A stretch of 64,000 bases of DNA from Sphingobacterium yanglingense (GTDB lineage Bacteria; Bacteroidota; Bacteroidia; Sphingobacteriales; Sphingobacteriaceae). The position numbers and the translations under genes are program-made. Of the stretch, positions 53,555 to 62,042 are shown in pieces. Numbering within the stretch: the first letter of the stretch is position 1; every line of letters begins with the position of its first letter. The stretch lies in the NCBI RefSeq assembly GCF_004363245.1, contig NZ_SNYV01000003.1:1-64000 (forward strand), given 5' to 3'. The notes below the pieces were generated by a model. It was not told the origin of the DNA. It saw only the letters and a list, made by a program, of their open reading frames with translations, and searched no databases.

Positions 53555-54565
53555 GTGGACGTATTAAGCAACATCTCTTTAAAGAATCTAAACACCTTTG
53601 GTGTACCGTCTATAGCCAAAAATTTCGTTGAGATACGGGAGGAAAAGAAACTAACGGAACTGTACAGAAAAGGCTATTTCCAACAGAAATTCCTTATTCT
53701 AGGTGGGGGCAGCAACATGCTATTCACAAAAGACTTTGACGGTACAGTCATCAAAGTTGCCAATACAGGCATACAGCATTTTATAGAGGGTTCGCATATA
53801 TTTGTTACTGCTGCTGGAGGCGAAGTATGGAATGACTTGGTCTGGTATTGCATCCAACATAATTTTCCGGGCCTAGAAAACATGGCATTGATACCAGGTA
53901 CTGTAGGTGCTTCCCCAGTGCAGAATATAGGAGCATACGGAGCAGAACTGATGCATGTATTCTACAGCTGTCGTGCATTCGACACACGTACAGGAGAATT
54001 TAGGACTTTTACCAATAAAGAGTGTGCCTTCACCTATCGGGACAGTATATTTAAAACCAAATATAAAGGCCGGTTTATCATATTGTCGGTGACCTATAGA
54101 TTACACCTCCATGCCCAGCTCAATACCAGCTACGGAGCTATAGAGTCGGAGTTAAAAAAAAGAGGTATCACTGCACCAACAATAAAAGATGTAGCAGAGG
54201 TGGTATCTCATATCCGTGTTGAAAAACTTCCTGATCCGAGTACCATAGGTAATGCAGGTAGTTTTTTCAAGAATCCAATCATTTCGAATCAACAACGGGA
54301 TAAACTGCTCACGCAACATCCAACGCTAGTTTTTTACCCACTAGGAAACAGCGAGTCTAAAGTAGCGGCCGGATGGCTCATCGAGCAGACCGGATGGAAA
54401 GGCAAAGAAATCGGAGAAGTCGCAGTCTGGAAGAACCAAGCCCTCGTTCTAACAAACAAAGGAGAGGCTACAGGTCAAGCTATTTTTGATGTATCAACAC
54501 GCATCATTGAATCTGTATTTCAAGAGTTTGGCATCGAATTAGAGCGAGAGGTAAATATTTTTTAA
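53555..54565 (+). CDS. murB: UDP-N-acetylenolpyruvoylglucosamine reductase
   Basis: 336 residues from GTG 53555 (VDVLSNISLKNLNTFGVPS; ATG-like initiation by GTG). FAD-type MurB: LGGGSNMLF near 48-56, GTVGASPVQNIGAYGAEL near 115-132, CAFTYRDSIFK near 157-167 and a catalytic GNAGSFFKNP near 228-237, with the C-terminal AAGWLIEQ. It reduces UDP-GlcNAc-enolpyruvate to UDP-MurNAc for peptidoglycan synthesis in the cytoplasm. The length and motifs fit the E. coli-type class. Stands alone, divergent from tetR. Confidence 0.96.
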   Translation: MDVLSNISLKNLNTFGVPSIAKNFVEIREEKKLTELYRKGYFQQKFLILGGGSNMLFTKDFDGTVIKVANTGIQHFIEGSHIFVTAAGGEVWNDLVWYCIQHNFPGLENMALIPGTVGASPVQNIGAYGAELMHVFYSCRAFDTRTGEFRTFTNKECAFTYRDSIFKTKYKGRFIILSVTYRLHLHAQLNTSYGAIESELKKRGITAPTIKDVAEVVSHIRVEKLPDPSTIGNAGSFFKNPIISNQQRDKLLTQHPTLVFYPLGNSESKVAAGWLIEQTGWKGKEIGEVAVWKNQALVLTNKGEATGQAIFDVSTRIIESVFQEFGIELEREVNIF

Positions 54566-54838
54566 AAAAGTTTTCCACATTTCTTAATAACTTATTAAAA
54601 ACAAAAACGCAAAATATGCGTTAGAATAATCGTGGGCGTACTTTTTGACTAAAATTTACCCTATAATAACAAAAATTTAATATTTCTCAATAAAAACTAG
54701 CACAGTCTTTGCTATCTATTTACCGAACTGCAGTTCATTTAATAACTGAGAGAGCCGGTATATTTTCTGTACCTCGGGAGGGAGCCATCGTTTTCGAATA
54801 AAAACGAATTATTGTAATAACGAATAAACACTACCGCT

Positions 54839-55348
54839 ATGAACAGAATGGAATTTAACAACCTTGTGACTCAGCATTCGATTTCGTTAAAGTCTTATGC
54901 TCGAAACTTCACAAAGGATCAGGATGATGCAAATGACTTGGTACAAGACACTTTAGTAAAAGCAATCACCTATTTTAAAAACTTCCGGGATGGAACCAAT
55001 CTCAAAGGTTGGCTCTATACCATTATGAAAAACACCTTTATTAACAATTACCGCAGAATCACCAAGACCAACACTTTCATTACGCAAGAAGAGGAAATCT
55101 CTCCATCCAATCTACTTGTTTCGGCCACACTGAATAATGGCGAAAACAAGTTTATAATGGAGGATATCAACACAGCCCTCACCACGCTATCGGAAGACTA
55201 CTACACCCCGTTTACAATGTATTTTGAGGGGTACAAGTACCATGAAATAGCCGAACATCTGGATATCCCAATAGGTACGGTAAAAACAAGGATACACGTA
55301 GCACGTAAAATGATGAAAAAATCGCTATCTGCCTATAAAATCAATTGA
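54839..55348 (+). CDS. ECF-type RNA polymerase sigma factor
   Basis: 169 residues with region 2 (DDANDLVQDTLVKAITYFKN) and region 4 helix-turn-helix (YHEIAEHLDIPIGTVKTRIH). No anti-sigma gene adjoins it, unlike the FecI-type at 29.9 kb. The upstream 273-base gap holds a hairpin CGTTTT-CGAAT-AAAACG near 54790 and possibly its promoter. Closest relationship seems to be to the short EcfO/RpoE-like proteins of Bacteroidota that control stress genes. Regulon unknown. Confidence 0.92.
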   Translation: MNRMEFNNLVTQHSISLKSYARNFTKDQDDANDLVQDTLVKAITYFKNFRDGTNLKGWLYTIMKNTFINNYRRITKTNTFITQEEEISPSNLLVSATLNNGENKFIMEDINTALTTLSEDYYTPFTMYFEGYKYHEIAEHLDIPIGTVKTRIHVARKMMKKSLSAYKIN

Positions 55349-55366
55349 GTTCTGTAGTTTTGCGCC

Positions 55367-55615
55367 ATGGCAATGGACTGCGAAGAACTCACTTACTACA
55401 CAAAAGCACAACTGGCACTGAGAAACGGCCAGGACAAGCCCGCTATATGGGTAGCTTATCAGGGACTGATATATGATGTATCGACAAGTAGATTATGGAA
55501 GAGAGGCATGCACTATGAACACTGGGCGGGGCAAGATCTAACAGCAGAACTAGCCGATGCTCCGCACAGCGAGACTGTATTTCAAAAATTTCCGGTGGTA
55601 GGACGCTTAGGTTAA
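55367..55615 (+). CDS. Small cytochrome b5-like domain protein
   Basis: 82 residues composed of one cytochrome-b5-like heme/steroid-binding domain: TYYTKAQLALRNGQDKPAIW, VAYQGLIYDVSTSRLWKRGMH, EHWAGQDLTAELADAPHSET and FQKFPVVGRL. Typical bacterial stand-alone cyt b5-like proteins have this size. It begins 18 bases after the ECF sigma stop, so the two are probably co-transcribed. Heme binding is likely but the axial His ligands (H49/H52 region and H67) need confirmation. Confidence 0.88.
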   Translation: MAMDCEELTYYTKAQLALRNGQDKPAIWVAYQGLIYDVSTSRLWKRGMHYEHWAGQDLTAELADAPHSETVFQKFPVVGRLG

Positions 55616-55627
55616 GCAATATATAAG

Positions 55628-55657
55628 GAGATAAGCGAATTTCTATTCGCTTATCTC
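55628..55657. terminator. Perfect bidirectional terminator
   Basis: GAGATAAGCGAAT (55628-55640) pairs perfectly with ATTCGCTTATCTC (55645-55657) around TTCT. It lies between the convergent cytochrome b5-like and PfkB genes and includes the last codons of the PfkB gene. Confidence 0.8.
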
Positions 55658-56560
55658 AAATTTTGAAAGCGAAATAAAATCCTGTATCCGATCTCTGATC
55701 TCATCTTGTATCAAATCCTGTAAACGTTCGGTACCAAACCGCTCGACACAGAAAGAGGCCATAGCAGAACCATAGATAACAGCATTTTTCATATTCGAGA
55801 AATTAACGGTATTTACACGCGCTAAATAGCCAATAAAACCACCGGCAAACGCATCGCCCGCACCAGTCGGATCGAAGACCTCAGCCAGCGGCAACGCTGG
55901 AGCAGAAAAGACCTGTCCCTCACCAAACAACAAGGCTCCATGCTCCCCTTTCTTAATAATTAAATACTTTGGACCTAGCTCTATTATTTTCTGCGCTGCT
56001 TTTACCAATGAGTATTCGCCAGACAGCTGTCTCGCCTCCGCATCATTAATGGTCAATACATCGACTTTTTTCAAAACAACCTTAAGGTCATCCAAAGCGA
56101 CATTCATCCAATAATTCATCGTATCTAAAACAACTAGCTTCGGCTTATGCTGCAGGCGGGCCAGCGTATCGATCTGAACCTGAGGAGTCAGGTTGCCCAA
56201 CAACAGGTAACTGCAATCTTGATAAGAAGCAGGTATCTTAGGGTCAAAGTCAGCCAATACATTCAAGTCGGTCGCCAGGGTGTCCCGACTATTCATATCG
56301 TTATGATACTTTCCGGACCAAAAAAAGGTCTTCCCGCCAGCAATCACCTGTATCCCGGAGGTATCAATGTTCCCTCGCTTAAAAAGAGACATATTGTCTC
56401 CAAAATCATCCCCCACTACACTGATCAGCTTCACATTATCGTACAAAAAAGAAGCAGCTAATCCCGCAAAGGTCGCTGCACCTCCAACAATCTTATCCGT
56501 TTCTCCAAAAGGTGTTTCGATAGCATCAAAAGCTACCGTGCCGACAATTACCAAACTCAT
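55643..56560 (-). CDS. PfkB-family carbohydrate/nucleoside kinase
   Basis: 305 residues. PfkB signatures: N-terminal VGGAATFAGLAASFLYD (near 25-41), and the ATP/active-site motif DPTGAGDAFAGGFIGYLA near 231-248 with the catalytic Asp. Also VLDTMNYW and DVLTINDAEARQLSG, consistent with the adenosine-kinase/ribokinase branch. Substrate cannot be assigned. Located directly downstream of tRNA-Asn on the same strand, separated by a terminator. Confidence 0.9.
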   Translation of the reverse strand: MSLVIVGTVAFDAIETPFGETDKIVGGAATFAGLAASFLYDNVKLISVVGDDFGDNMSLFKRGNIDTSGIQVIAGGKTFFWSGKYHNDMNSRDTLATDLNVLADFDPKIPASYQDCSYLLLGNLTPQVQIDTLARLQHKPKLVVLDTMNYWMNVALDDLKVVLKKVDVLTINDAEARQLSGEYSLVKAAQKIIELGPKYLIIKKGEHGALLFGEGQVFSAPALPLAEVFDPTGAGDAFAGGFIGYLARVNTVNFSNMKNAVIYGSAMASFCVERFGTERLQDLIQDEIRDRIQDFISLSKFEISE

Positions 56561-56587
56561 GAGTTGTACATTATACGTAAAACAAAA

Positions 56588-56614
56588 AAAACCGACTAAT
56601 AATAGTCGGTTTCA
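56588..56614 (-). terminator. Terminator downstream of tRNA-Asn
   Basis: AAACCGACT/AGTCGGTTT stem (56589-56597 with 56604-56612), followed on the minus strand by TTTTTTTG. It is 12 bases past the tRNA 3' end and separates the asnB/tRNA unit from the PfkB kinase gene. Confidence 0.8.
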
Positions 56615-56623
56615 CTTTTTCCG

Positions 56624-56697
56624 CTCCTGAAGCTGGGCTCGAACCAGCGACCCTCTGATTAACAGTCAGATGCTCTAACCAACTGAGCTATTCAGGA
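56624..56697 (-). tRNA. tRNA-Asn (GTT)
   Basis: A 74-base cloverleaf on the minus strand: acceptor TCCTGAA/TTCAGGA plus discriminator G, D-arm GCTC..GAGC, anticodon stem TCTGA/TCAGA with loop CTGTTAA (anticodon GTT, Asn), T-arm GCTGG-TTCGAGC-CCAGC. CCA is not encoded. It lies 117 bases downstream of asnB, same strand, with no terminator visible between. Confidence 0.95.
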
Positions 56698-56813
56698 ATC
56701 ATATTAGAAGTACTTCCTTCTAAAGTGACACAAAGATACAGCTTAGACTAGAATTTTCCAAAAGATTTTTACATTTAATATGTTTATTTAATCGCTTTCT
56801 AGCGGACTTTAGA

Positions 56814-58481
56814 CTAACCTACTCGTTTTAAACCACTTTGAGAATCCACTTCGACATAACTTTCTTTGTGTACATGGGCAACTGCTCGTCCGGAGGGATC
56901 ATTTACCCCCTGAAACGACGCATCCCATAACAATGCTTCGGGTGTACTGCATGCCACCGACTTGACCGAAGGCACTGTACTGGCCGCCGTGACCGACGGA
57001 AAGTGTGACTCAAATATCGTCCGGTAGTAATACTCTTCCTTATTCTTGGGGGTATTGATAGGATAACGTGCACCCGCCATCTCAAAATCCGAATCTTCAA
57101 CCAATGCTTCAGCCTGCGCTTTTAAGGTATCGATCCAGCTGTAACCAACGCCATCGGAAAATTGTTCCTTCTGCCTCCAAGCAATGGACGCAGGCAGGTA
57201 GTCTTCAAATGCCTTACGCAACATCCATTTCTCCATTCTTTGCTCTTGAATCATTTTTTCTGCAGGATGGAGACGCATGGCTACATCCATAAATTCCTTA
57301 TCCAAAAAAGGCACTCTCCCCTCTACGCCCCAGGCGGCGAGCGATTTATTGGCTCGCAGGCAATCGTATAGGTATAGCTTTTTTAGCTTGCGTACAGTTT
57401 CCTCGTGAAACTCCCGCGCATTGGGTGCCTTATGAAAATAGAGATAACCCCCAAACAACTCGTCCGACCCTTCTCCCGACAACACCATCTTAATCCCCAA
57501 AGACTTGATCGATCGGGCCAAAAGATACATCGGGGTAGATGCCCTGACTGTAGTAACATCGTACGTCTCTAGATGATAAATTACATCCCGTATGGCATCC
57601 AACCCCTCTTGGATCGTAAAATGAACTTCATGATGGATTGTACCGATATGATCGGCCGCACGCTGGGCTGCCAAAAGATCTGGAGCTCCTTTAAGACCGA
57701 CGGCAAAGGAGTGCAAAGGGGAGGAAGCATACTTCTGAGCTATTGCAGCAATGACTGAAGAATCCAGCCCTCCCGACAAGAGCACCCCATAAGGCACATC
57801 AGACATCAGCTGTCGTTGCACCGCTCCCTCCAATGCGTCGCGAAGCACGCTGTAATCCGCAATGCTGTCGGACACCGCATCAAAGGATTCCCAGTCGCGG
57901 GAATACCAGCGCTCAGGAACCTGACTCCTACTTTGGCTATACAATTGACATCCGGGAGGAAACTGCGCTATGTCTACGCAAAACCCCTCGAGAGATTTTA
58001 ATTCGGAAGCCACAAAAAGCTGCCCCAACTCGTCACGTCCATAATACAATGGAATAATCCCCATATGATCACGAGCTATAAAATAAGAACCATCGCGCGA
58101 ATCGTAAAGTGCAAAGCTGAAAATTCCATTGAGCTCTTCGACAAAAGAAACCCCGTGCTGAAGGTACAGCGCCAATATAACCTCCGAATCAGATGCTGTT
58201 TTAAATTCGTATCCAGGCAGAGAATTACGCAATTCTTGATGATTGTAGATTTCACCATTGACAACCAAGACAACCTGACCATCATTACTGTACAAGGGCT
58301 GGCTACCTGATTGAGGATCGACTATTGCAAGGCGTTCATGCGCCAAAACTGCCGTATCTGTACTGAATATACCAGACCAATCCGGTCCACGATGACGAAT
58401 CCGTCTCGCCATCTCCAATACACGGGATCTAACTTTTGATCCTGACTCTACTAAATCAAATGCTCCTATTATTCCACACAT
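56814..58481 (-). CDS. asnB: Asparagine synthase, glutamine-hydrolysing
   Basis: 555 residues. Cys2 (CGIIGAFDL) is the N-terminal glutaminase nucleophile after Met removal; RHRGPDWSG and NGEIYNHQEL belong to the class II amidotransferase domain. The synthetase PP-loop SGGLDSSVIAA lies near 235, with SGEGSDELFGGYLYFH near 330. AsnB makes asparagine from aspartate with ATP and glutamine. Length matches the E. coli AsnB type. The neighbouring tRNA-Asn gene and the 42-bp palindrome upstream are unusual. Likely its own transcriptional unit. Confidence 0.96.
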   Translation of the reverse strand: MCGIIGAFDLVESGSKVRSRVLEMARRIRHRGPDWSGIFSTDTAVLAHERLAIVDPQSGSQPLYSNDGQVVLVVNGEIYNHQELRNSLPGYEFKTASDSEVILALYLQHGVSFVEELNGIFSFALYDSRDGSYFIARDHMGIIPLYYGRDELGQLFVASELKSLEGFCVDIAQFPPGCQLYSQSRSQVPERWYSRDWESFDAVSDSIADYSVLRDALEGAVQRQLMSDVPYGVLLSGGLDSSVIAAIAQKYASSPLHSFAVGLKGAPDLLAAQRAADHIGTIHHEVHFTIQEGLDAIRDVIYHLETYDVTTVRASTPMYLLARSIKSLGIKMVLSGEGSDELFGGYLYFHKAPNAREFHEETVRKLKKLYLYDCLRANKSLAAWGVEGRVPFLDKEFMDVAMRLHPAEKMIQEQRMEKWMLRKAFEDYLPASIAWRQKEQFSDGVGYSWIDTLKAQAEALVEDSDFEMAGARYPINTPKNKEEYYYRTIFESHFPSVTAASTVPSVKSVACSTPEALLWDASFQGVNDPSGRAVAHVHKESYVEVDSQSGLKRVG

Positions 58482-58539
58482 AATATTCCTGTTTAATGCT
58501 TCTTATTATTAATGACAGAACAAAGAAACAAATTGTTTT

Positions 58540-58581
58540 ATTAAAATCATAACAATATTTAAATATTGTTATGATTTTAAT
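58540..58581. promoter_or_regulatory. 42-bp perfect palindrome upstream of asnB
   Basis: ATTAAAATCATAACAATATTT (58540-58560) is followed directly by its exact reverse complement (58561-58581), centre TTTAAA. With one 2-base bulge the symmetry extends outward over GTTTT/AAAAC. It is 58 bases upstream of the asnB ATG. A transcription-factor operator or a hairpin in the leader mRNA is possible. The gap 58482-58747 otherwise holds only A-rich sequence and the next terminator. Confidence 0.65.
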
Positions 58582-58686
58582 AACAAAACAAAAATAATGT
58601 TAACAAATTTAAATCAAAAACAACAAATCAAAGAAACAAACACAATCAACGATAATAGCATTAAACAAAAATAAAAGGCACAAAAA

Positions 58687-58714
58687 AAGGCAATGTCTTT
58701 ACGACACTGCCTCT
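58687..58714 (-). terminator. Terminator of the 59.0 kb small membrane gene
   Basis: AGGCAATGTC pairs with GACACTGCCT (one mismatch), followed on the minus strand by CTTTTTTTG. It ends the transcript of the gene at 58748-59005. Confidence 0.7.
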
Positions 58715-58747
58715 CTTATTATTAGGATATTATTCTTTTTGTATAAG

Positions 58748-59005
58748 CTATTTTTTGCTTCCGAAACCTAAAATTCCAAAAACGACTTTGAATGCAATAA
58801 GTGTAGCAATAATAACGGAAACATTAGCAATCATTGAAAACAAGAAAGTATATTGATCCAATGCTGAAATGACATCAGGCACAAATCTTACAAAAACGCC
58901 AAACAAACCAATAATAATGGCGACAGTCAACGTAACGTAATAATGCGTTTGATTGGCATTGTTATCTGTTTTTTTAGGCTGTCTATGAGCTGCTGTATTT
59001 TCCAT
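58748..59005 (-). CDS. Small two-helix membrane protein
   Basis: 85 residues from ATG 59005 (MENTAAHRQPKK); the frame is open to 59035. Hydrophilic N-terminus about 1-24, then two membrane segments (about 26-46 and 54-80) with KVVFGILGFGSKK at the end. No recognised family. Candidate role unknown. Probably cytoplasmic N-terminus from the positive-inside pattern. Confidence 0.6.
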   Translation of the reverse strand: MENTAAHRQPKKTDNNANQTHYYVTLTVAIIIGLFGVFVRFVPDVISALDQYTFLFSMIANVSVIIATLIAFKVVFGILGFGSKK

Positions 59006-59138
59006 GATATTGTATACTATTTTTTCTTTGGCCAAAGGTACAAAGTATATCTACATTTTAAAAATATTTTGACGATTTAAAACGAAGGCACAATTCTTTA
59101 GCAGAATTATTTAGTAATATTGTACCGAAGTTACAGAC

Positions 59139-59675
59139 ATGAGAATACTATTCCTTTTTTTCGCCCTTGTATGCTGTTCTATCTATAGCTATGGTCAGAA
59201 CAGCCCTCAATATATAGACAACTTTATAGTCAAAGAAAACTTGACCGCAAACGGAAAAGTAGCTATAATCGCTGTCGACTCTAGCGAAGTAGCCAATGAA
59301 GCTATCAATGGCACCTTCAAATTCAGTATCAATGGCTTTGAACAGACATTATCGTTCCACCAGGGAGTCGGTGTACCAACACACCCCATAGACGGATCTA
59401 CATTTGCCTACTTCAAACATAAAAATCAAAATGGAAGCTCAGGAAAGCTCTACTTTCTCTACAAGAAAGATAACAAGATAACGCCAGTAAAAATAAATGG
59501 TCTTCTACTCCTTATCATCCCAGGTGTATTACTCTTACTGGCTTATGCGTTCAAACGTCTGCTGACAACCTTTGTGGTACTGGCTGTGATCTATGGCTAT
59601 TTCTCTTTCAGCAAAGGACTGTCCATCAGTCAAATCTTAGAGAGTGCACTTGAAGTCTTAAAGAGTTTTTTCTAA
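59139..59675 (+). CDS. Exported/membrane hypothetical protein
   Basis: 178 residues with a signal peptide (1-19, FALVCCSIYSYGQ), a ~90-residue beta-rich extracytoplasmic part, and two membrane segments near the C-terminus (about 122-140 and 143-162). Function unknown. Its stop overlaps the stop of the convergent BamA/TamA-like gene by 4 bases. No cysteine pair or enzyme motif is visible. Confidence 0.6.
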   Translation: MRILFLFFALVCCSIYSYGQNSPQYIDNFIVKENLTANGKVAIIAVDSSEVANEAINGTFKFSINGFEQTLSFHQGVGVPTHPIDGSTFAYFKHKNQNGSSGKLYFLYKKDNKITPVKINGLLLLIIPGVLLLLAYAFKRLLTTFVVLAVIYGYFSFSKGLSISQILESALEVLKSFF

Positions 59676-62035
59676 AAAGGAAGCCCTACCCCGAAATTAT
59701 ACTGAAAAAAGCCGTATCGATCCGGGCTATTCGTCTGTCGGTACATATCCTTAAACTCCTTAGCGTCGAAAAGGTGCCTGATTACCCATTGATCTCCTCC
59801 CTTAAACTGAGGATCCTTGACCTTAAGGCCCGCATCCAGACGCATCGTAAAATAATCCATATCAAAGCGCAGACCAAAACCGGTGCCTATTGCAATCTGA
59901 GACAAGAATTTATCAAACTTGAACTCTCCCTCCTGGTTTAACGTATTGGGCCGTAATCGCCAGATATTACCCATATCCACAAAAGTAGCTCCATTCATCT
60001 TGGCTCCTAGAAAATTATCCAAAAGACGGAACCTGTACTCAAAATTAGACTCCAACTTTAATTCGCCCAATTGATCAAGATTCCGCAGATTGAGCCGCAA
60101 CTGTTCGGTCTTGGCATCGTCCGAAGCTTTGATACTACTTCTATTATACCCTCCTGGTCCCAGCGTCCGCGCTTGCCAAGCCCGTATACCATTCATCCCT
60201 CCAGAGAATAAACTCTTTTCAAAAATCAATAATTCCGAATTATTGCCATAGGGCACAATAACTCCGGCATTGAACCGAAAGACGAACTGCCGATTACCAC
60301 CAAGATACCGATATAGCCTATAATCAGCTTCGGCCTTGGCATATTGGAGATAAGCAACGCCAAACAGCGTCTTCATCCCTGCGGCATTCTCCCTAAAACG
60401 AAACAAAGAACTTAACACGCCCAATGTATTACCACTTAGATCGACAACGCCACGCGCAAAGGAAAAGTCCTCCAACTTCTGAAGCTTAGGGGCATTCCAG
60501 GTAATAGCATACTGCGAACCCAATCCAAAATATTGCCGGTCATTAGACTCTACATATAACTGATAGCCCTCTTCTATTAATCTATCCCGGAATCCTGGAT
60601 CAAAGCGCCCTGCCCTATACTCGAGTACCAAAGGTGTATAACTGTGCTGAAGATTGCGGGATTGCCACCAGGTATAATTCAAGGTGTTGATAAAATAACG
60701 GTTCGAGTAGGTACCATCCTGATTAAACAACTGCAGGCTCGATGAAAACATCGTCCGAGGAAGTCCAAATCGTCCAGAGCTACGAATTCCAAAAGGTAAT
60801 AACAAGCGTGGAACAACCAGATTAACACCGACCTGAAAGTCATTATTGAAAATTTTATCCTTAAGATTACCAGCGAGCCTGGGATCAAATAGAACTCCAT
60901 ATCGCAATTTCACCTCCAAAAGCTCGGCTCCGCCAAAGACATTGCGATGAGAGAAAGTATTACCAATATTAAAACCACTCATCCCTGAACTAAAGGTATA
61001 CTCGCCCTCCACCTGATTGGCCATTAACGGGCGCGGAACAAGCTCATAGGATACATCCAGCACACTGCTATCTACTTTTTCATAGCTGATCTTCACACTC
61101 CGAAACCCATTCATCTCGTACAAACGATCATAGGATAGGTTCTCATTACTTAGATTATAATCTTGTCCGGGCCGTATATACATATAACGAGCAATAGGCT
61201 TCAGTCGGTACCGAGAGGTCTGATCGGCAAAAACTATCCCTGTGATCGGGTCTCGGTCTTGGGCCACCTCACGCTTCTTTCCATCAGCAGGTAGCACATG
61301 CAGACTCACCTGCCCTATTTTATAACGCTGATGTACGCCATGCTCCGGATTGGCCACCTTAACAAGAAGAGCTGCGTTATTGCCCTCCATAGTGGTATCC
61401 ACTCCCACACGCATGTACTGGCGTAAAAAATCAAAATACCCCTTATTTTTTACAGCGTGAAAAAACTTCTCCCGCTCCTCTCCGAGTTTTGCAGCGTCGT
61501 ATTGCATACCTTCCTGCAACTTGCTGGAGGGGCTTACCTCATCGGTGTAGATCTGTGAAAAAACAGCATCTTCAAAATCATAATTTATCTTCTGAACATA
61601 GAATGGATCTCCCAATTGTGATACAAAGTCAATCTTTGCTTTCTTTTTATGAAGTTGCAAATGAGGAGAAACATGGGCTCTAAAATATCCTTTGGTATAT
61701 AAAAAACGTTGAATCTGATCGGCGGAAAGCTCAACGAGTGAAGAGTCAAGCAAGTGTGGAGCTTCACCGACCTGTCTTATTTTTTGGGTCTTGTAACGCC
61801 CATTCTTTGTATTAAAGAGGTTATATATGCTTAAATTCAAGACAGAGTTGGGCCTAATTTCATTAGAAACATGCGCATAAGCAGACTCTTTCAGTTCCTT
61901 GGGCATACCGCTCATATTTACATCCGTAACAAGCGCCTGATTGTCTTCCATGTATTTTGCGGACCGGCAGGAGGCGAATTTTAGGAGTAAAAGTGTTATA
62001 CTTGCAAAAAATAAAAGTCTTCTTTTTTTAGTCAT
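59672..62035 (-). CDS. BamA/TamA-like outer-membrane lipoprotein
   Basis: 787 residues from ATG 62035, chosen because it starts a lipoprotein signal (MTKKRRLLFFASITLLLLKF then ASC, Cys23); the frame is open to 62167. The N-terminal ~370 residues carry POTRA-like blocks, and the C-terminal surface-antigen/D15 barrel shows GGMNGIRAWQARTLGPGGY near 540 and a terminal hydrophobic strand (QYNFGVGLPF). Bacteroidota TamL-type proteins have this lipoprotein-POTRA-barrel layout and assist outer-membrane or surface export. The start is 7 bases from the start of the divergent methyltransferase. Confidence 0.88.
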   Translation of the reverse strand: MTKKRRLLFFASITLLLLKFASCRSAKYMEDNQALVTDVNMSGMPKELKESAYAHVSNEIRPNSVLNLSIYNLFNTKNGRYKTQKIRQVGEAPHLLDSSLVELSADQIQRFLYTKGYFRAHVSPHLQLHKKKAKIDFVSQLGDPFYVQKINYDFEDAVFSQIYTDEVSPSSKLQEGMQYDAAKLGEEREKFFHAVKNKGYFDFLRQYMRVGVDTTMEGNNAALLVKVANPEHGVHQRYKIGQVSLHVLPADGKKREVAQDRDPITGIVFADQTSRYRLKPIARYMYIRPGQDYNLSNENLSYDRLYEMNGFRSVKISYEKVDSSVLDVSYELVPRPLMANQVEGEYTFSSGMSGFNIGNTFSHRNVFGGAELLEVKLRYGVLFDPRLAGNLKDKIFNNDFQVGVNLVVPRLLLPFGIRSSGRFGLPRTMFSSSLQLFNQDGTYSNRYFINTLNYTWWQSRNLQHSYTPLVLEYRAGRFDPGFRDRLIEEGYQLYVESNDRQYFGLGSQYAITWNAPKLQKLEDFSFARGVVDLSGNTLGVLSSLFRFRENAAGMKTLFGVAYLQYAKAEADYRLYRYLGGNRQFVFRFNAGVIVPYGNNSELLIFEKSLFSGGMNGIRAWQARTLGPGGYNRSSIKASDDAKTEQLRLNLRNLDQLGELKLESNFEYRFRLLDNFLGAKMNGATFVDMGNIWRLRPNTLNQEGEFKFDKFLSQIAIGTGFGLRFDMDYFTMRLDAGLKVKDPQFKGGDQWVIRHLFDAKEFKDMYRQTNSPDRYGFFQYNFGVGLPF

Positions 62036-62042
62036 TAATCCA

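Noticed and set aside
54566..54838. AT-rich stretch with TTTTCCACA and TTATTAA, suggestive of a replication origin
   Set aside because: Only one DnaA-box-like word is seen, there is no dnaA/dnaN neighbourhood and no box cluster.
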